This document shows, in pieces, positions 10,981 through 21,429 of a stretch of DNA of 64,000 nucleotides; within the stretch, counting starts at the first letter, position 1; the number at the start of each line of letters is the position of its first letter. A program made the position numbers and the translations under genes. Under the pieces are notes generated by a model. It saw only the letters and a program-made list of their open reading frames with translations, was not told where the DNA came from and made no database searches. Location: positions 186,001 through 250,000 of the forward strand of contig CAJQUW010003584.1 of NCBI GenBank assembly GCA_907163375.1, given 5' to 3'. The stretch is from Prostheceraeus crozeri (taxonomy: Eukaryota > Platyhelminthes > Polycladida > Euryleptidae).

Positions 10981-11048
10981 AAGCTAATTAAGAATTTAGA
11001 AAAGCACCGGCAGTAGATAATAAATGAGGATTTATTCTAGTTACTCAC

Positions 11049-11146
11049 CATCCCAAGTATCCTTGTAAACCTTTGAAACAAAAATGTATATAATCTCCAT
11101 TGTCATCATGACAAAAAATGAAGACGCTTGACATACTGCTGATGCT
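11049..11146 (-). CDS. MATE copy A, exon 8: TM6 and TW(D/G)G motif
   Basis: The exon is 98 bp, from phase 2 to phase 1, with donor GTGAGT. Two AGs are possible at the acceptor; the one before 11146 keeps the frame with exon 7. It encodes LASAVCQASSFFVMMTMEII, then YIFVSKVYKDTWD, and the split codon gives G. Human MATE1 has SALANLISQYTLALLLFLYI followed by LGKKLHQATWGG. The next exon is 10.7 kb away at 319. Confidence 0.93.
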
Positions 11147-11212
11147 CTAAAATGTGAATGATAAAACGCAAAATACCGTACTTTACAAAACTAGGAAGCT
11201 TCGATAACTTAC

Positions 11213-11355
11213 AGATAGTTGAAGCCAAATACATAAATGCAAAGATATTGACTGACTATATTAACCACATTTCCCAACATTGCGCATAAGAGCGACGGAT
11301 ACAGAATATTCTGGTTCTGAAGATAACGTGCCAACACAAGATAATTGTAATCAAA
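11213..11355 (-). CDS. MATE copy A, exon 7: TM4-TM5
   Basis: The exon is 143 bp, from phase 0 to phase 2, with a T-rich tract ending TTTTTGCAG and donor GTAAGT. It encodes ARYLQNQNILYPSLLCAMLG followed by NVVNIVSQYLCIYVFG. The human counterpart is KYLLNQGIVLPQIVTG then ANLVNALANYLFLH. Alignment is good over the whole exon. Confidence 0.94.
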
Positions 11356-11662
11356 CTGCAAAAAAACAGAAACACAATGTGGCTTTAAAAATCAAAAATG
11401 CATACAAAATTTAGCATTACAAACTACTTTTAGACCATTTGCACAATTGAAGTTACAATTATCACACACATTTATCCTCGAGGTCATCTATGAAATCGTC
11501 ATGAATAGTAGCAGTACATTTTAAACGCTGCTCATTGTGCACTTATAAGTAATACTGTCATTTTCATGCTGCAAGTAGTGAACAAGAAGTCAAAAAATGG
11601 ACGGATTATAATGCCTCACTATATTTTCAGTATATTGAGATGTTACAAGAATTTCTACTTAC

Positions 11663-11705
11663 AAATATTCCCGGCATGAAGCACAGCATGTAGTTTGATG
11701 TCAAC
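11663..11705 (-). CDS. MATE copy A, exon 6: short exon before TM4
   Basis: This small exon is 43 bp, from phase 2 to phase 0, with acceptor TTTTTTCAG and donor GTAAGT. It completes the lysine codon of exon 5 and encodes LTSNYMLCFMPGIF. The human counterpart is LTQTYVTIFIPALP. It is too short to stand out as an open reading frame, and was placed by phase, splice sites and similarity. Confidence 0.88.
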
Positions 11706-12445
11706 CTGAAAAAAAATGTTATGTTAAATTAAAAAAAAATTTTATTAAATATTGTTAACAAAAATATGTCAGAATTGTTCATTTCGTGATCAATATAAAC
11801 GCTACAAAAACTTAAATGTATTTTCGCGACAAGACCCATAAATGCATTCACCATCTTCGAATTTTGAAGTCACTATGCTGCAGATCTAAATCAGCTGAAG
11901 GACATACCACAAATTTACTAAATTCTATCAACATATCTATCTGCAATGCTTTCTCTTAAGATAAAATCCACCAAAGAATTTTCATGCTCTCTTGATTAAG
12001 AATTGATTTACAAGTAGTGCTCGATATTCCTACATTACAGAATTTTTCAAAAGCGTGGTCTAAGTTTATCCTGCATCCTTAAAGAATGGTGAACGTGATA
12101 TTACGCATCTCCATATGCAATCAATAGCAAGAATCATAACTTCATGGCAAATGATTTATGCTTATATTCACTACAATACATACAGAATACACGAAAATGG
12201 ACGAACCACAAGGTGAGTCTATCTCTGTGCAAATTAATTACTTCTAATGAATCATCTAGGCATTATTGGTACACAAAAATGCACACAAGCCAGATATCTG
12301 CCAATTCAATTTTCTAAACACAGCTCGCGTTGACGATTTTCGGTTTGCAATATGGTTGATTGGCTTCACGTTATTTTGTGTTCCCTTTCAAAGCACTAAA
12401 AATCAATAGAAAAGCAATTGTGTTTGCTTCATGTCGCGTACTCAC

Positions 12446-12594
12446 TTGATGATTTCGGGATTCTGACCAATCAACATGAGAAAAGGTTGGATGTTCATGT
12501 GAATGCAGCAAATCAAAACACCGACCAAATTCATGATGACCAATGACTTTTGAAGGTATGTGCCGACTTTCTTTTTGTTTCCACTACCAAATGT
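12446..12594 (-). CDS. MATE copy A, exon 5: QTFG loop and TM3
   Basis: The exon is 149 bp, starting in phase 0 and ending in phase 2, with acceptor TTCTCAG and donor GTGAGT. It encodes TFGSGNKKKVGTYLQKS, a hydrophobic helix, and MLIGQNPEIIK. The human counterpart runs TYGSQNLKHVGVILQRS then LLFRQDPDVSRL. The short intron of 63 bp to exon 4 (12595-12657) is one of the smallest in the gene. Confidence 0.95.
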
Positions 12595-12657
12595 CTGAGA
12601 ATAATGCAATTCCACATGTTCATAAAGTTACGTTGATATTCACATTCTTGGACTTAC

Positions 12658-12726
12658 TTGAGAGAAAAATGTGTCACAAGCTGTCGACATTCCCATCCCA
12701 ATACTGAGACCGAATACATTGATCAT
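12658..12726 (-). CDS. MATE copy A, exon 4: ACDT motif
   Basis: The exon is 69 bp (23 codons, phase 0 to phase 0), with acceptor TTTTTAG and donor GTAAGT. It encodes INVFGLSIGMGMSTACDTFF then SQ. This corresponds to the human segment INVTGVSVGFGLSSACDT, one of the most conserved parts of eukaryotic MATE proteins (end of TM2). The reading frame joins cleanly to exon 5, which starts TFGSGN, and so rebuilds the family signature SQTFGSGN across the junction. Confidence 0.95.
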
Positions 12727-13019
12727 CTAAAAAGTTGACAGTATCCAATGATTTTCATTATGTTAAACAAATGCTGTGACTATTACAAAGCAAATACATG
12801 TAGGCTAAATGACAAAAATGAAGAAACGTCAATGTCTTCTACTCAATGTCTTCAGACGTCTGAGCCAAATTTCGCATAAATCATCGTAAAACGTTCTGAG
12901 CGCTTTGAAAACAAAGTGCCGTCGGCATAACTTGTCGATAAACGAACGTTCGAATGAGGTTCGTCCGACGCCCGCTAACGTTAGACAGCAAACTCCACTG
13001 TGAAGCTGCATGCAAAAAT

Positions 13020-13850
13020 TTCATACAAATTGATACCAAAGTCACATACAATTTGAAGTTAACGATTATTACGAGATGGTCATATACTTACAGAGATTTG
13101 GTATGTTTTGCATACGAATATTGACTTTATTCGCATTCGAATTCTCATTTGTTTGGTTTGAACGATGCGAACAACTCTTTCTGTGATTGACTGATTAAAA
13201 AAACATACCAAAATAGATTTTGGTATGCACCTTTCGTATGCACTTGGCAGTGAACGGTCTACAGTGTACATCCGTGCGTTATCCGAACTTTCATGCTCTG
13301 GTTAGCTAGCAGGGGATGAATAATGCTGACAGACTTTGCTAGAGCGTTTCGACTATACGCTCTATGGAGGCCATACCTACTTTATTTAATACCGGCAAAA
13401 TTTACTCGAAACCTAACAAATCAATTTTGTGCCAGGGACACTTTCACGGTTTGCTACAACGTTCCCAAAAGAAGGATTTTATTACAGTATTTGATCCATT
13501 GAGATTTGCAATTAGCAAGTTAGTGAAATTTCGACGACCATTTATTAAATATCACTTAAAACACACTACTGGCAAATCGCCTAAGGTTGTGCGCCTGAAA
13601 TATTTTAACAAATGCTGCAATGCAAACACAATGTACATTGAATATGAAGAGCCGCATAGCGGTTGGATATTTCACAAGCTTAAGAGTGCATAAGAAGCGT
13701 GTGTTCATCCACACTATGTTGCATAGCAAGAATATCTCCACCTTCAAAGACAAATTGTTCAGAATAGCTAAATCCTAACTCAGATTCAAATTCCTCGCCA
13801 TATCATCAAAAATTCAACGCGCGAGTACCTTAGATATATACGACATCGAT
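13020..13850. other. Intron of MATE copy A; one solo MITE end
   Basis: No host exon was recognised between MATE exons 3 and 4 here. Position 13504-13536 is a solo copy of the end of the MITE at 1954-2286 (ATTTGCAATTAGCAAGTTAG and further bases). A plus-strand open frame of 109 codons at 13364-13693 overlaps it and has no recognisable similarity, so I do not call it a gene. Confidence 0.5.
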
Positions 13851-13858
13851 AATCTTAC

Positions 13859-13960
13859 ACTATTTGCAAGTCCGGCAGCGGCAAGCTCTGCTTTAGATAG
13901 ATTTCCACACATGATAATACTGACGGTTTGAAGGAAGAATTGTAGAAATGATGTGAGAAC
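13859..13960 (-). CDS. MATE copy A, exon 3: TM1 region
   Basis: The exon is 102 bp (34 codons, phase 0 on both sides), with acceptor TTTTCAG before 13960 and donor GTAAGA after 13859. It encodes VSIIMCGNLSKAELAAA and ends LANS. The human MATE1 counterpart is the segment around FCGHLGKLELDA. Copy B exon 3 at 50882-50983 has exactly the same length and phase and a very similar protein, so the two genes are paralogues. Confidence 0.92.
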
Positions 13961-14729
13961 CTGAAAACAAAGGAGAAGTCAACAGCAAGAAAATGAGATG
14001 AATAATATTACTACGAATAGCAGTGATGGAATAAACTTAACATGAAACCTATTCATAGAAAATTTCTTTTTCTAACAAATTATTGTGCTAGTAAAACACT
14101 GGTGCGCCTATATCTATTGCTTAAGCTACTGTTCCGAAATTCATTCTAGCCATTGCCCAGAGATCTAGATTCAGTAAGCAATCCCAAATTCGTGATTTTC
14201 CTTCTAATGAAGCCTCTGGCTCAAATAAATACTCATGTACAATTTTTTTTCTTGATCCTAGTTGTTTATGCAATAGATTATGCGCTCATAAAGGATCTGG
14301 ACGCGAAAGTCAACTGATAAATCAAAGTTCTTACTTTTGGCATTAAATAAGCGGGAGAGTGAACTTTAATTCTATAATAAAATTACATAATTACCATTGC
14401 ATTATCCATTATCTTACACGAGTTATGCAAGACCTTAAATGAAATTAAAAAAATATTTGACACTTTATATTTTCCTGTTGTCAATTTCCTCTCACTTTGA
14501 CTTTGAATTGTCCAGCATGTTCGTACCAATGATTATGTTTTTTTTTACCCATACTCAATTTCATCGCCTGGACTATAAGACAGGACTGTAAATATTCAGA
14601 CCCTTGAAGGTGTGATGCTCTAGTGTTAGGATTCCAAGTCATTCATCATCAATAATTATTTGTGGTACTTGTAGCGCGGTTATTAACCCGCATGTGACCG
14701 CTAAAAAATAACTACGATTAGTGTCAGAG

Positions 14730-14745
14730 CGGACACTTTTGTCCG
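14730..14745. promoter_or_regulatory. Subterminal palindrome of the piggyBac element, left copy
   Basis: CGGACACTTTTGTCCG, a 6-bp inverted repeat around CTTT, sits 43 bases inside the left terminal repeat. Two further exact copies lie near the right end at 16957-16972 and 17135-17150. The placement suggests a transposase binding site; this role is inferred. Confidence 0.6.
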
Positions 14746-14853
14746 TTTTCATTTTAAACCATTTTGTGATGTGCTTTATAGCCTATATATGTTCTTTTCA
14801 TCTAAATATGATGTGTAGACGAAAAATACATGTATATCCAATTTCCGAGCGAA

Positions 14854-16618
14854 TCAATTCGAACAATGACAGCAAATTTGCGTAAGATGATCTTTGCAAA
14901 CGAAATGATTGCATTTGTAGTTGCATTTGCATTCTTTCGTTCACCGTAATCACACCGCACACAGACACCACGTTTTTGGGACACTACAACAATAAATGTA
15001 GTGTTCAGATTGGGTGACCGGCGGTCCAGATGGTCTTGTAACAGAGAATTGCCAAGTGCCAACAAATACAGCCGACGGCGAAATAATTTCGTCGAGTTCC
15101 AATTCGGCTCAAAAATAGAATGAATGGCATAACCATTGAAAGCACTCAAATCCAAAATATTGGTAAAAAAGACAACATGCCACCGTCGACATTTGAATTT
15201 GGTGCTATAAGTGCCGATGCGCTCATCTGCGGCGTCGACACCGCCTTTTGTGCGATTGTAATATTCCACCACATCAGGTTTCTTCTTCTCAGAGGAATGA
15301 TCAATAGTAGCCTTGCGATGAGTGGTCGAGATAAGGTTGACAACTTTGTTCTTCTTCGCCACGTAGGATACTAAGAGAGTCGAGCAACCATTGCTTTGAT
15401 TCACAGCTTGTACAGTTGAAAATTGCTCTCTTCTCTGGTGTGTTGCAAGTACACTTGGTAGCTCACGTCGGTTGGATCGCACTGTTCCCACGAGAGTCAT
15501 GTTTGCTTCATGAAGCTTCTGAGCAAGCTGAACCGAAATGAAGAAGTTATCACATGTGATGTTCCTACCGCTTTGTCGTAAATGTTCAGTCAGTGATAAA
15601 ACAACATGCTGACCAAGCGGTACATCACTATCCCGAACGTCGTCCTTGCCGCAGTAGAATTGGATATTGGTGCAATAGTAGTTGTCCGAATCGCAGGCAA
15701 GCCAAAACTTTAGACCATATTTGGCCGGTTTAGATGGCATATACTGAATGTAGCGACATCTTCCACGATGCGGATATAGCTGTTCATCCACGGTAACCGA
15801 TGGTCCTGGAACATACGTACGCCTGTTGACTGTGACTTACAAAAACATCCAATAAAAGACGCACGGCTGCCAATTTGTCACGAGAAAGTCGTCCTTGTCT
15901 TGTCTCAACATTGTCAAATCGCAGAATGGAGCGTATCAATTTGAATCGACGTAAACTCATTGTTTGGCTGAAAATAGGTCTACCGTGTATTGGTGACCAC
16001 AATTCATCGACACATTCCCCAGCAGCTCGATATGTACCTCGGAGAATCAGCAATCCAATAAAGGCCTTCATCTCACATAGATCAATTTCCGTAAATTGAG
16101 CACCTTTCATCCTTGTACCTTGTCTATTGGTTTCCTTGACCATCGTTTCAATCATATCTGAAAAACAAAAGCGCAATCGATTAGAGATGCAAAAATTATT
16201 GTGCATAAATAAGGCTATTACCTACCAGTGCTAAAGAAAATTAGAAAACTATCCAAAACCGGATTATCCCGTAGACGTTGAAATGCATACGCTGTTAGGC
16301 CTGGAGCTGGACGCAGGATGTTCTCTCTCGATGCTCTCCCAGGAAATACAGCATTTTCGTCTATCACAGACCATTCTGTATTATTCCTGCCGATCAAAAC
16401 TTCAACGGGTGTAGTGTTGTCTGAGACGACATCACCACCAATGTCCGGCTCATCATCTTCACCACTATCACATCACCCATAGGATCATCGTGAGTACAAG
16501 GAACTTCAACTGATACATCATGAAAGTCATCATCAGCTGCTGTAAAATCATCGTCCTCCTCTGAATCACTTTCTAGGGCCATCAGTCTCATGGCAATCTG
16601 CTTTGCAGCGCGTGACAT
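14854..16618 (-). pseudogene. piggyBac transposase (DDE_Tnp_1_7 type)
   Basis: The N-terminus is acidic (LESDSEEDDDF). The core includes MKAFIGLLILRGTYR, the first catalytic aspartate in VDEQLYPHRGRC, then SKPAKYGLKFWLACDSD, the second in TCDNFF, and the third in GGVDAADE, followed by YSTKFKCRRWHVVFF. This is the piggyBac DDD catalytic set. A 68-bp intron (16225-16158, GTAGGT to TTTTCAG) splits STD/MIET in phase. Frame changes are visible near 16460, near 15815 and near 14900. The Cys-rich tail reads GVCVRCDYGERKNAN and then, in another frame, VCKDHLTQICCHCSN before the stop at 14854. Confidence 0.88.
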
Positions 16619-17134
16619 CTTGCGAGCAGCTGTGAGTCCGAAGACAATGATATTATGCGTACAAGATGAAACACAAACAGCGTCGAGTCAGACGGAAAAC
16701 ATTCTTCAAATTGATTGGCTTCGTCTATCAAATAACATCAATGGACGAAACACAGAATGAATCACACGCACGTGCTAAAAATACGCACACACTCTCGTTC
16801 GTCGTGTTTCTGTCAATCGATGAATCAACCATAGAGAATCAACTATCTTGGAAAGGATGACGTTATCATCTCTATGAATTAGTTTATTTCACAATGAGAC
16901 AATAGCTTCGGGTTGTGAAGATGCTTGAATCGAATGAAAATGACTCTATGTATGAACGGACACTTTTGTCCGCCTTGAACCGCAACAGGTTATTCTGCTG
17001 CTGATCGCATTCTAATAGATCAAATCAAAAATCCTTTTAGCATGAATATCTACCTCACCATAGGAACAAAGTCACATGATATTACGGACGGATAAGCTAT
17101 CGATCATGAAAAAGAGCAGTTTGAAAATCGTTAA

Positions 17135-17150
17135 CGGACACTTTTGTCCG
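17135..17150. promoter_or_regulatory. Subterminal palindrome of the piggyBac element, right copies
   Basis: An exact copy of CGGACACTTTTGTCCG lies here, 16 bases from the right end, with another at 16957-16972 about 190 bases from it. The copies are identical although the transposase gene has decayed. Confidence 0.6.
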
Positions 17151-17170
17151 CCTGATCACATGCGGGTTAA

Positions 17171-18860
17171 CTACAACCTCTTCACTTATCCATGTCATTG
17201 GAAACCTGAGTCAGAGGACCACAATATTGGATTATTTCAATGAATATTTTCATCATTAAATGACATTTTTTTTAAAAAATAAGAGAATGATGGATTGACA
17301 CGTGAACAAAACATAACTGTTTCGATGAAATCTAAGCGGCAAATATTGATTTCAATTGTTCCGGGGTGTGTTGAGCAACGCTATGCGGTGAAAGCGCATG
17401 TTCATAGTGCTGAGCTCATCCAGCATCATGCCGATGACTGCTTTTTGTTGATTGCATGTGTGAATAATAGGTCGGTTGATGACAAAATGGTAATTCTGAT
17501 TTCCTAAAAGAGTTCGTGTATCTCTATCAGGATTCAGCTGACTGTGAATTAATAACAAACTGACCCTCCAAAACTGTGGATAAGACAGCAGTTGTCGGAA
17601 ATTCGTCCTCAACACTACACGAAGTCTTTTCAACGGAAACCCAAACCAGAAACGAACATGAAGGTAAACGGCCTACATTTGATGCAAAAGTAAGAACGAA
17701 ATTCATCTTGCAGTCATTCATTTAAAACATACGTGTATGTTATTCCATGAAAAGCAATAGTTCACTGGAGGAGACCACAACACATTAACGTAAAGAAATA
17801 ATAAGTAATTTGAATAAAATTTTAAGTTCAGGTGTCGCTGTCAAGCACAGACCAGTTGCCAATCTAATGAAAGCTGTTTATCAAGCTGTTCTGGACACTG
17901 AGAACACCGTTCTCGTTTCTGACAATACTCGCTGAAAATTCACTTTCGCTTGTAGCGCAACTGGACTTTGATAGCAACAATGATGTACGCAGCTCTGCTC
18001 AGGTTCGGTACTGGACTGCGCACTCAGGTCCCCAAAGGAAGTGGTTGGTGCTTATTGACTGCATTGCATCCTTAGTCGATCTAGCGGTGAAAGTGCAATA
18101 AAAAAACGTTTTAATTATCCTTAATCGCCGAGGAATCAAATGGACTCTTGACAGCTTGTCTGTAGCTACAACAGGCTTTAAAGTTATCGAATTATCTCAA
18201 ATTAAAAATTTAGCAATGTATCCCTGTAAACACGAAAATGACACAAACACGACACGAAATCATTCTTACACCTTCTCCAATTCATATATAAAAATGCGAT
18301 GTTCAATCATCAATTATCTCAAATCAAAGATAAAAATGCATTTTTGCTTTGAGATTATTCATTAATGAACTGAGATGTAAGAGTGCCTTGAAAATCTACC
18401 TCAATTCAACAGTAGAATTGTCAAAACGATAGTAAATAAACTATAGACAAGTGCAATGCTGGATGTCTTTGAAGGAAAAATTCACTGAATCCGCATTCTG
18501 GGATCCATTCCAGTTCTCTATAATGTACCAATATATTTAGATTCATTTTACTTTAAGAATTTAGCCTTGCTGATTAATTGTATTTATATTTATTTCTCTT
18601 GAGTGTTCGCCAATAACGGCCTCCTAAAAGCATAAGTGAAAATTTGTGATGAAATTAAAAACGCGACTTATTTCTAGAAGAATCATAAGTCAAATTTTCT
18701 GCTTAGATCCAACGAACACCTTTTTAGTTAATTGATACATGTATATATATGCACCTTGTACTTCTATATAGTCCCAGCAAGCAAAATTGCCCACCCATGT
18801 CACTGAAATATATCGTTCACTGAAGGTGATGTACACTTCTCTGACGCTCTCTATATTTAT
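17171..18860. other. No gene assigned
   Basis: Several short open frames occur on both strands (for example 17352-17633) but none matches a family I know. The region 17860-18100 has somewhat higher GC and a coding look but no clear frame. It is intronic to MATE copy A. Confidence 0.4.
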
Positions 18861-18864
18861 GTGC

Positions 18865-18955
18865 CTACCAGGTACGAACTATGAGAATTTTAAATTCCCA
18901 ATCTCGCAATGTCAAGAGAACATGTTGATCATACCAATCGGCCATAGATTTCGAT
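18865..18955 (-). repeat. Weak tRNA-derived repeat
   Basis: On the minus strand an A-box-like TGGCCGATTGGTATGA is followed about 50 bases later by a B-box-like AGTTCGTACCT. The arms do not fold into a tRNA. It is probably an old SINE head. Confidence 0.35.
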
Positions 18956-19029
18956 GGTGATAATTAAAGTTACCCGTTTAAAATTTAATGATAGTTAGTT
19001 AGTTGCGAGGCTGACGTGCATAAGCAACT

Positions 19030-19063
19030 CGAATGAGATAGTTGGCCTCAACTATCTCATTCG
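19030..19063. repeat. Perfect hairpin at the truncation point of the transposase
   Basis: CGAATGAGATAGTTG and its exact reverse complement are separated by GCCT. The next bases repeat the word TAGCTATCTC. The hairpin lies at the broken end of the transposase remnant. Confidence 0.7.
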
Positions 19064-19071
19064 ATAGCTAT

Positions 19072-19513
19072 CTCAACCATAGTCGAAAACCGCTTTCATC
19101 AATGTACACTTTTCTGTCTGCGCGTTTCGGAGTAACCAGTTTGCCATTCGTGTTCTGTTAGCTTTCACTATTGCTGAATTTCGCTTGTCTGGCACATTAC
19201 CCACTAGTTTCAACGTTATCAGACTCGGTCCAACACTTTGGCAGCTGAATTGTCGCAGATATTCATCTTTTCTGGTAGGCGAAGTCGAAACTCAGCAATT
19301 GTTTGCACCAAAGTGAATTCAGAATGCTCCTCAGTGATGGATACAAAGACGTTCTCTATCCAAACGAGCATTCCTTGGATCACCTCGCGATTGCTCGACA
19401 GTTCCATGCTCACGGTGTGAGACTCCAGCAATTGCATCTACAAAATTTTCATAACGCTCGTATGCAGCAACAATTCTTTGCTTGTCAACCAGGGAGATGC
19501 GATTTTTTGGCAT
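19072..19513 (-). pseudogene. Tc1/mariner-IS630-like transposase, 5' fragment
   Basis: From the ATG at 19513 the reading begins MPKNRISLVDKQRIVAAYER, a helix-turn-helix start typical of this superfamily. It continues in a second frame with EEHSEFTLVQTIAEFRLRLP and AKVLDRV. A third frame gives LITLKLVGNVPDKRN and then the first catalytic motif, VYIDESGFRLWL. Two frame changes lie near 19400 and 19225. The gene is cut right after this first aspartate by a 15-bp-arm hairpin at 19030-19063, so the rest of the catalytic domain is missing. Confidence 0.75.
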
Positions 19514-19967
19514 ATTTGCAGAAAAATCAATCGACAAACGGAGCTTCATTGGTTTTCATAGAGATATCTATCAATGAACTGCGAATATTATTCATGAGTT
19601 CAGACGTGTGACAGCAACTTTCTCTGTCGTCAATAATTAAACATTAGAAATGATAAACTGCATTCTTGAAATGAGATTCATGACATCAGAAATTAGCCAT
19701 TGAATGTCTGAATTGAAGAACTATTCTTGATTTGAGAACTTTTAAAATTGAATTTAGCGATTCGATACATGAACTGGAGAAGGTGTGTAATCATTTTGAG
19801 CCATCTTGGGGTGCACAGTCTTTTTTCTTGGGGTGTGTAAGTCTTTAGGACAGTAATCCGTTTTTGACATTACTGTGGTGTCACCGTTTGACCCTGGCTG
19901 CACTTTAAATGTATTGATAAACTACTGCATGAATAAACAATGCACTTATAGCAGTAAACATACTCAC

Positions 19968-20110
19968 AGCAGGCCAGGCAATCTTCAGCATTGCAAGGAA
20001 CTCTTTCTTAAATCCAATTGGAAAAATTCTTCGACAAAGGGACTGCATTCTGGCGACGGAATTCCTTGGAACTCTTTCTTCCCTTTGAGTTGTGGTACAA
20101 ATAGGTTGAG
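19968..20110 (-). CDS. MATE copy A, exon 2: cytosolic N-terminal segment into TM1
   Basis: The exon is 143 bp, with acceptor AG at 20112-20111 and donor GTGAGT after 19968. It starts in phase 1 and ends in phase 0. It encodes a basic N-terminal stretch followed by FKKEFLAMLKIAWPA. This matches the segment just before TM1 in human MATE1 (FREELRALLVLAGPA), and copy B has QTELRTLLSLGWPT at the same place. The open frame continues past the donor but loses similarity there, which supports the splice site. The preceding exon should carry the start codon and end in phase 1. Confidence 0.85.
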
Positions 20111-20269
20111 CTGAAGTGAAAATAATGACAATGAGAATAAAATTCTTAGAATCAAATGTGCCATGCAAGTAATTTAAGTTATTTCTGTACACTCTAAATA
20201 GTATAGCCAATAACCTTGGAGTCTTCGACTTTCTACCAAAGAAAATCCTATTCGTTCATAGTGGACATA

Positions 20270-21018
20270 GCATATCTCAGGGATGCGGAGTCCCATCTTT
20301 TTGATAGGACTCTGACTCCAGGGGTTGATAGGACTCCGACTCCGGGTGGCAAGTATGTAAAGCCCAGTTTTTTGAAAAACAAACCGGCAACTTACATCAT
20401 AGATCATTTTAGGCTTAGCTGAACCTATCTTTAGTGATCATTGCTGCGTCAATTATCAATCATTCTCGATGAAAGTTGATCAAATGTCGCTTTAAGTTGG
20501 ATGCATACGTCTCGGCTCCTCCCATCTTGTTGATGTGTCCTTCACATGGTTTTTCTCCAGTCTCTACCAGGCAGGAAAATCCCCCATCCTTCTTCAAAAA
20601 ATATGAGCGCACTTTCGATTTTAATATGCGCTTTGGAGTAGCCATCACACAAGATTAACGTTAGAGTAAGAGGTAATGTTCTCATACAAACTAGCATTTC
20701 ATTTTTGTCTCTGATGTGACCTTTGTCGCGTAGGTGTGATCGAGGCTAGGAAGGCTTGTCTTCTCTACTAAATCACCGAGTGAAAAGACAATCCAGTTTT
20801 TCACTATCACGGTTCATTCCCTTAAGTATTACGAGCTTTTTCATGCACTGCTGTCTCTGTACCTTTGTTTGACGGAGAAAGTTGACATCAAGACAGTGAG
20901 TGACAGCTATGCATGAGGATAAATAATTTGTTTGTATTATATTTCGGGTCTAGTTATAAGCCGGAGTCTGTAGTCCCATCATTTGATAGGACTCCGACTC
21001 CACATCCCTGGTATATCT
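20270..21018 (-). mobile_element. hAT-derived element with 8-bp target duplication, BED-finger remnant inside
   Basis: The ends are CAGGGATGCGGAGTC at 20278 and, reversed, CAGGGATGTGGAGTCGGAGTC at 21010. The flanks GCATATCT and GTATATCT match at 7 of 8 bases, as expected for a hAT insertion. The element is 733 bp, and copies of GGACTCCGACTCC recur near both ends. A minus-strand reading at 20648-20460 retains a BED-type zinc finger. There is no catalytic domain, so it is a non-autonomous deletion derivative. Confidence 0.85.
20460..20648 (-). pseudogene. BED zinc finger fragment of a hAT transposase
   Basis: The reading has KSKVRSYFLKKDGGFSCLVE, a second Cys in KPCEGHI and then SNLKRHLINFH. 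This gives the C...C...H...H pattern and SNLKRHL block of BED fingers found at the N-terminus of hAT transposases. It ends RE before a stop, so only the finger is left. Confidence 0.65.
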
Positions 21019-21020
21019 GT

Positions 21021-21252
21021 ATTCCTATTTTCGGACAGTAGCACTCAAAAAATTGATAACTACAATTTTCGCGGGACACCTTTCGTCTGATCAATCAGAC
21101 ATCTTCAGGCGTAACGAATTTTATTAATTTAAATTCAATGCTAAATTATTAAAATTCATTGAGACTGAAGATGTCTGATTGATCAGATGAAAGGTGCCTC
21201 GAGAAAATTGTAGTCATCAATTTTTTAGGTGGCGCTGTCCGAAAATAAGAAT
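21021..21252. mobile_element. Foldback MITE, arms about 90 bp
   Basis: The left half reads inward from TATTTTCGGACAG and includes TCTGATCAATCAGACATCTT and CAG. The right half is its reverse complement with few mismatches, ending CTGTCCGAAAATA. The loop is AT-rich. The element starts only three bases after the target duplication of the hAT at 20278-21010. Confidence 0.85.
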
Positions 21253-21429
21253 AAAAATAAAGTCCTATTCAGACAATTTAACTTCAGACGATCTATCATA
21301 TTTTGTCATGGCTGGGATTTATCAAAATGCACTTGCATACATGCGTATCAATATTCTTCGGTCTGGTATGTCTACTGCAAATGTCTCCCAAACGACGATA
21401 ATGTGCAGTATATATGATGTGTACCTGTA

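Larger units (their letters stand above)
14683..17170 (-). mobile_element. Complete piggyBac element with TTAA target sites
   Basis: TTAA at 14683-14686 and at 17167-17170 flank an element of 2480 bp. The left end is CCCGCATGTGACCG and the right end, on the other strand, is CCCGCATGTGATC, an almost perfect terminal inverted repeat. A 16-base palindrome, CGGACACTTTTGTCCG, occurs at 14730, 16957 and 17135, all near the ends. The single gene inside is a minus-strand transposase with one small intron. The ends look whole while the gene has a few frame changes. It lies in the intron between MATE copy A exons 2 and 3. Confidence 0.92.
203..20110 (-). other. Gene span: MATE/SLC47-type transporter, copy A (eight exons seen)
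   Basis: This gene encodes a multi-pass membrane exporter of the multidrug and toxin extrusion family. In animals these exchange protons for organic cations and toxins across the cell membrane. Eight exons on the minus strand, from 20110 down to 203, join with matching phases and GT-AG borders into about 287 residues. They follow the order of human MATE1, from the cytosolic N-terminal segment through TM1 and TM2, the QTFGSGN loop, and on to TM7. The remaining TM helices lie left of base 1. The first exon, with the ATG, is not certain; a weak candidate is at 29556-29583. Intron 320-11048 is 10.7 kb and full of transposons. A paralogue (copy B) lies on the other strand from 41487. Family assignment comes from my reading of conserved motifs, not from a search. 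Confidence 0.9.

Noticed and set aside
13364-13693. A 109-codon open frame as a gene
   Set aside because: It runs across a solo MITE end and shows no recognisable similarity.
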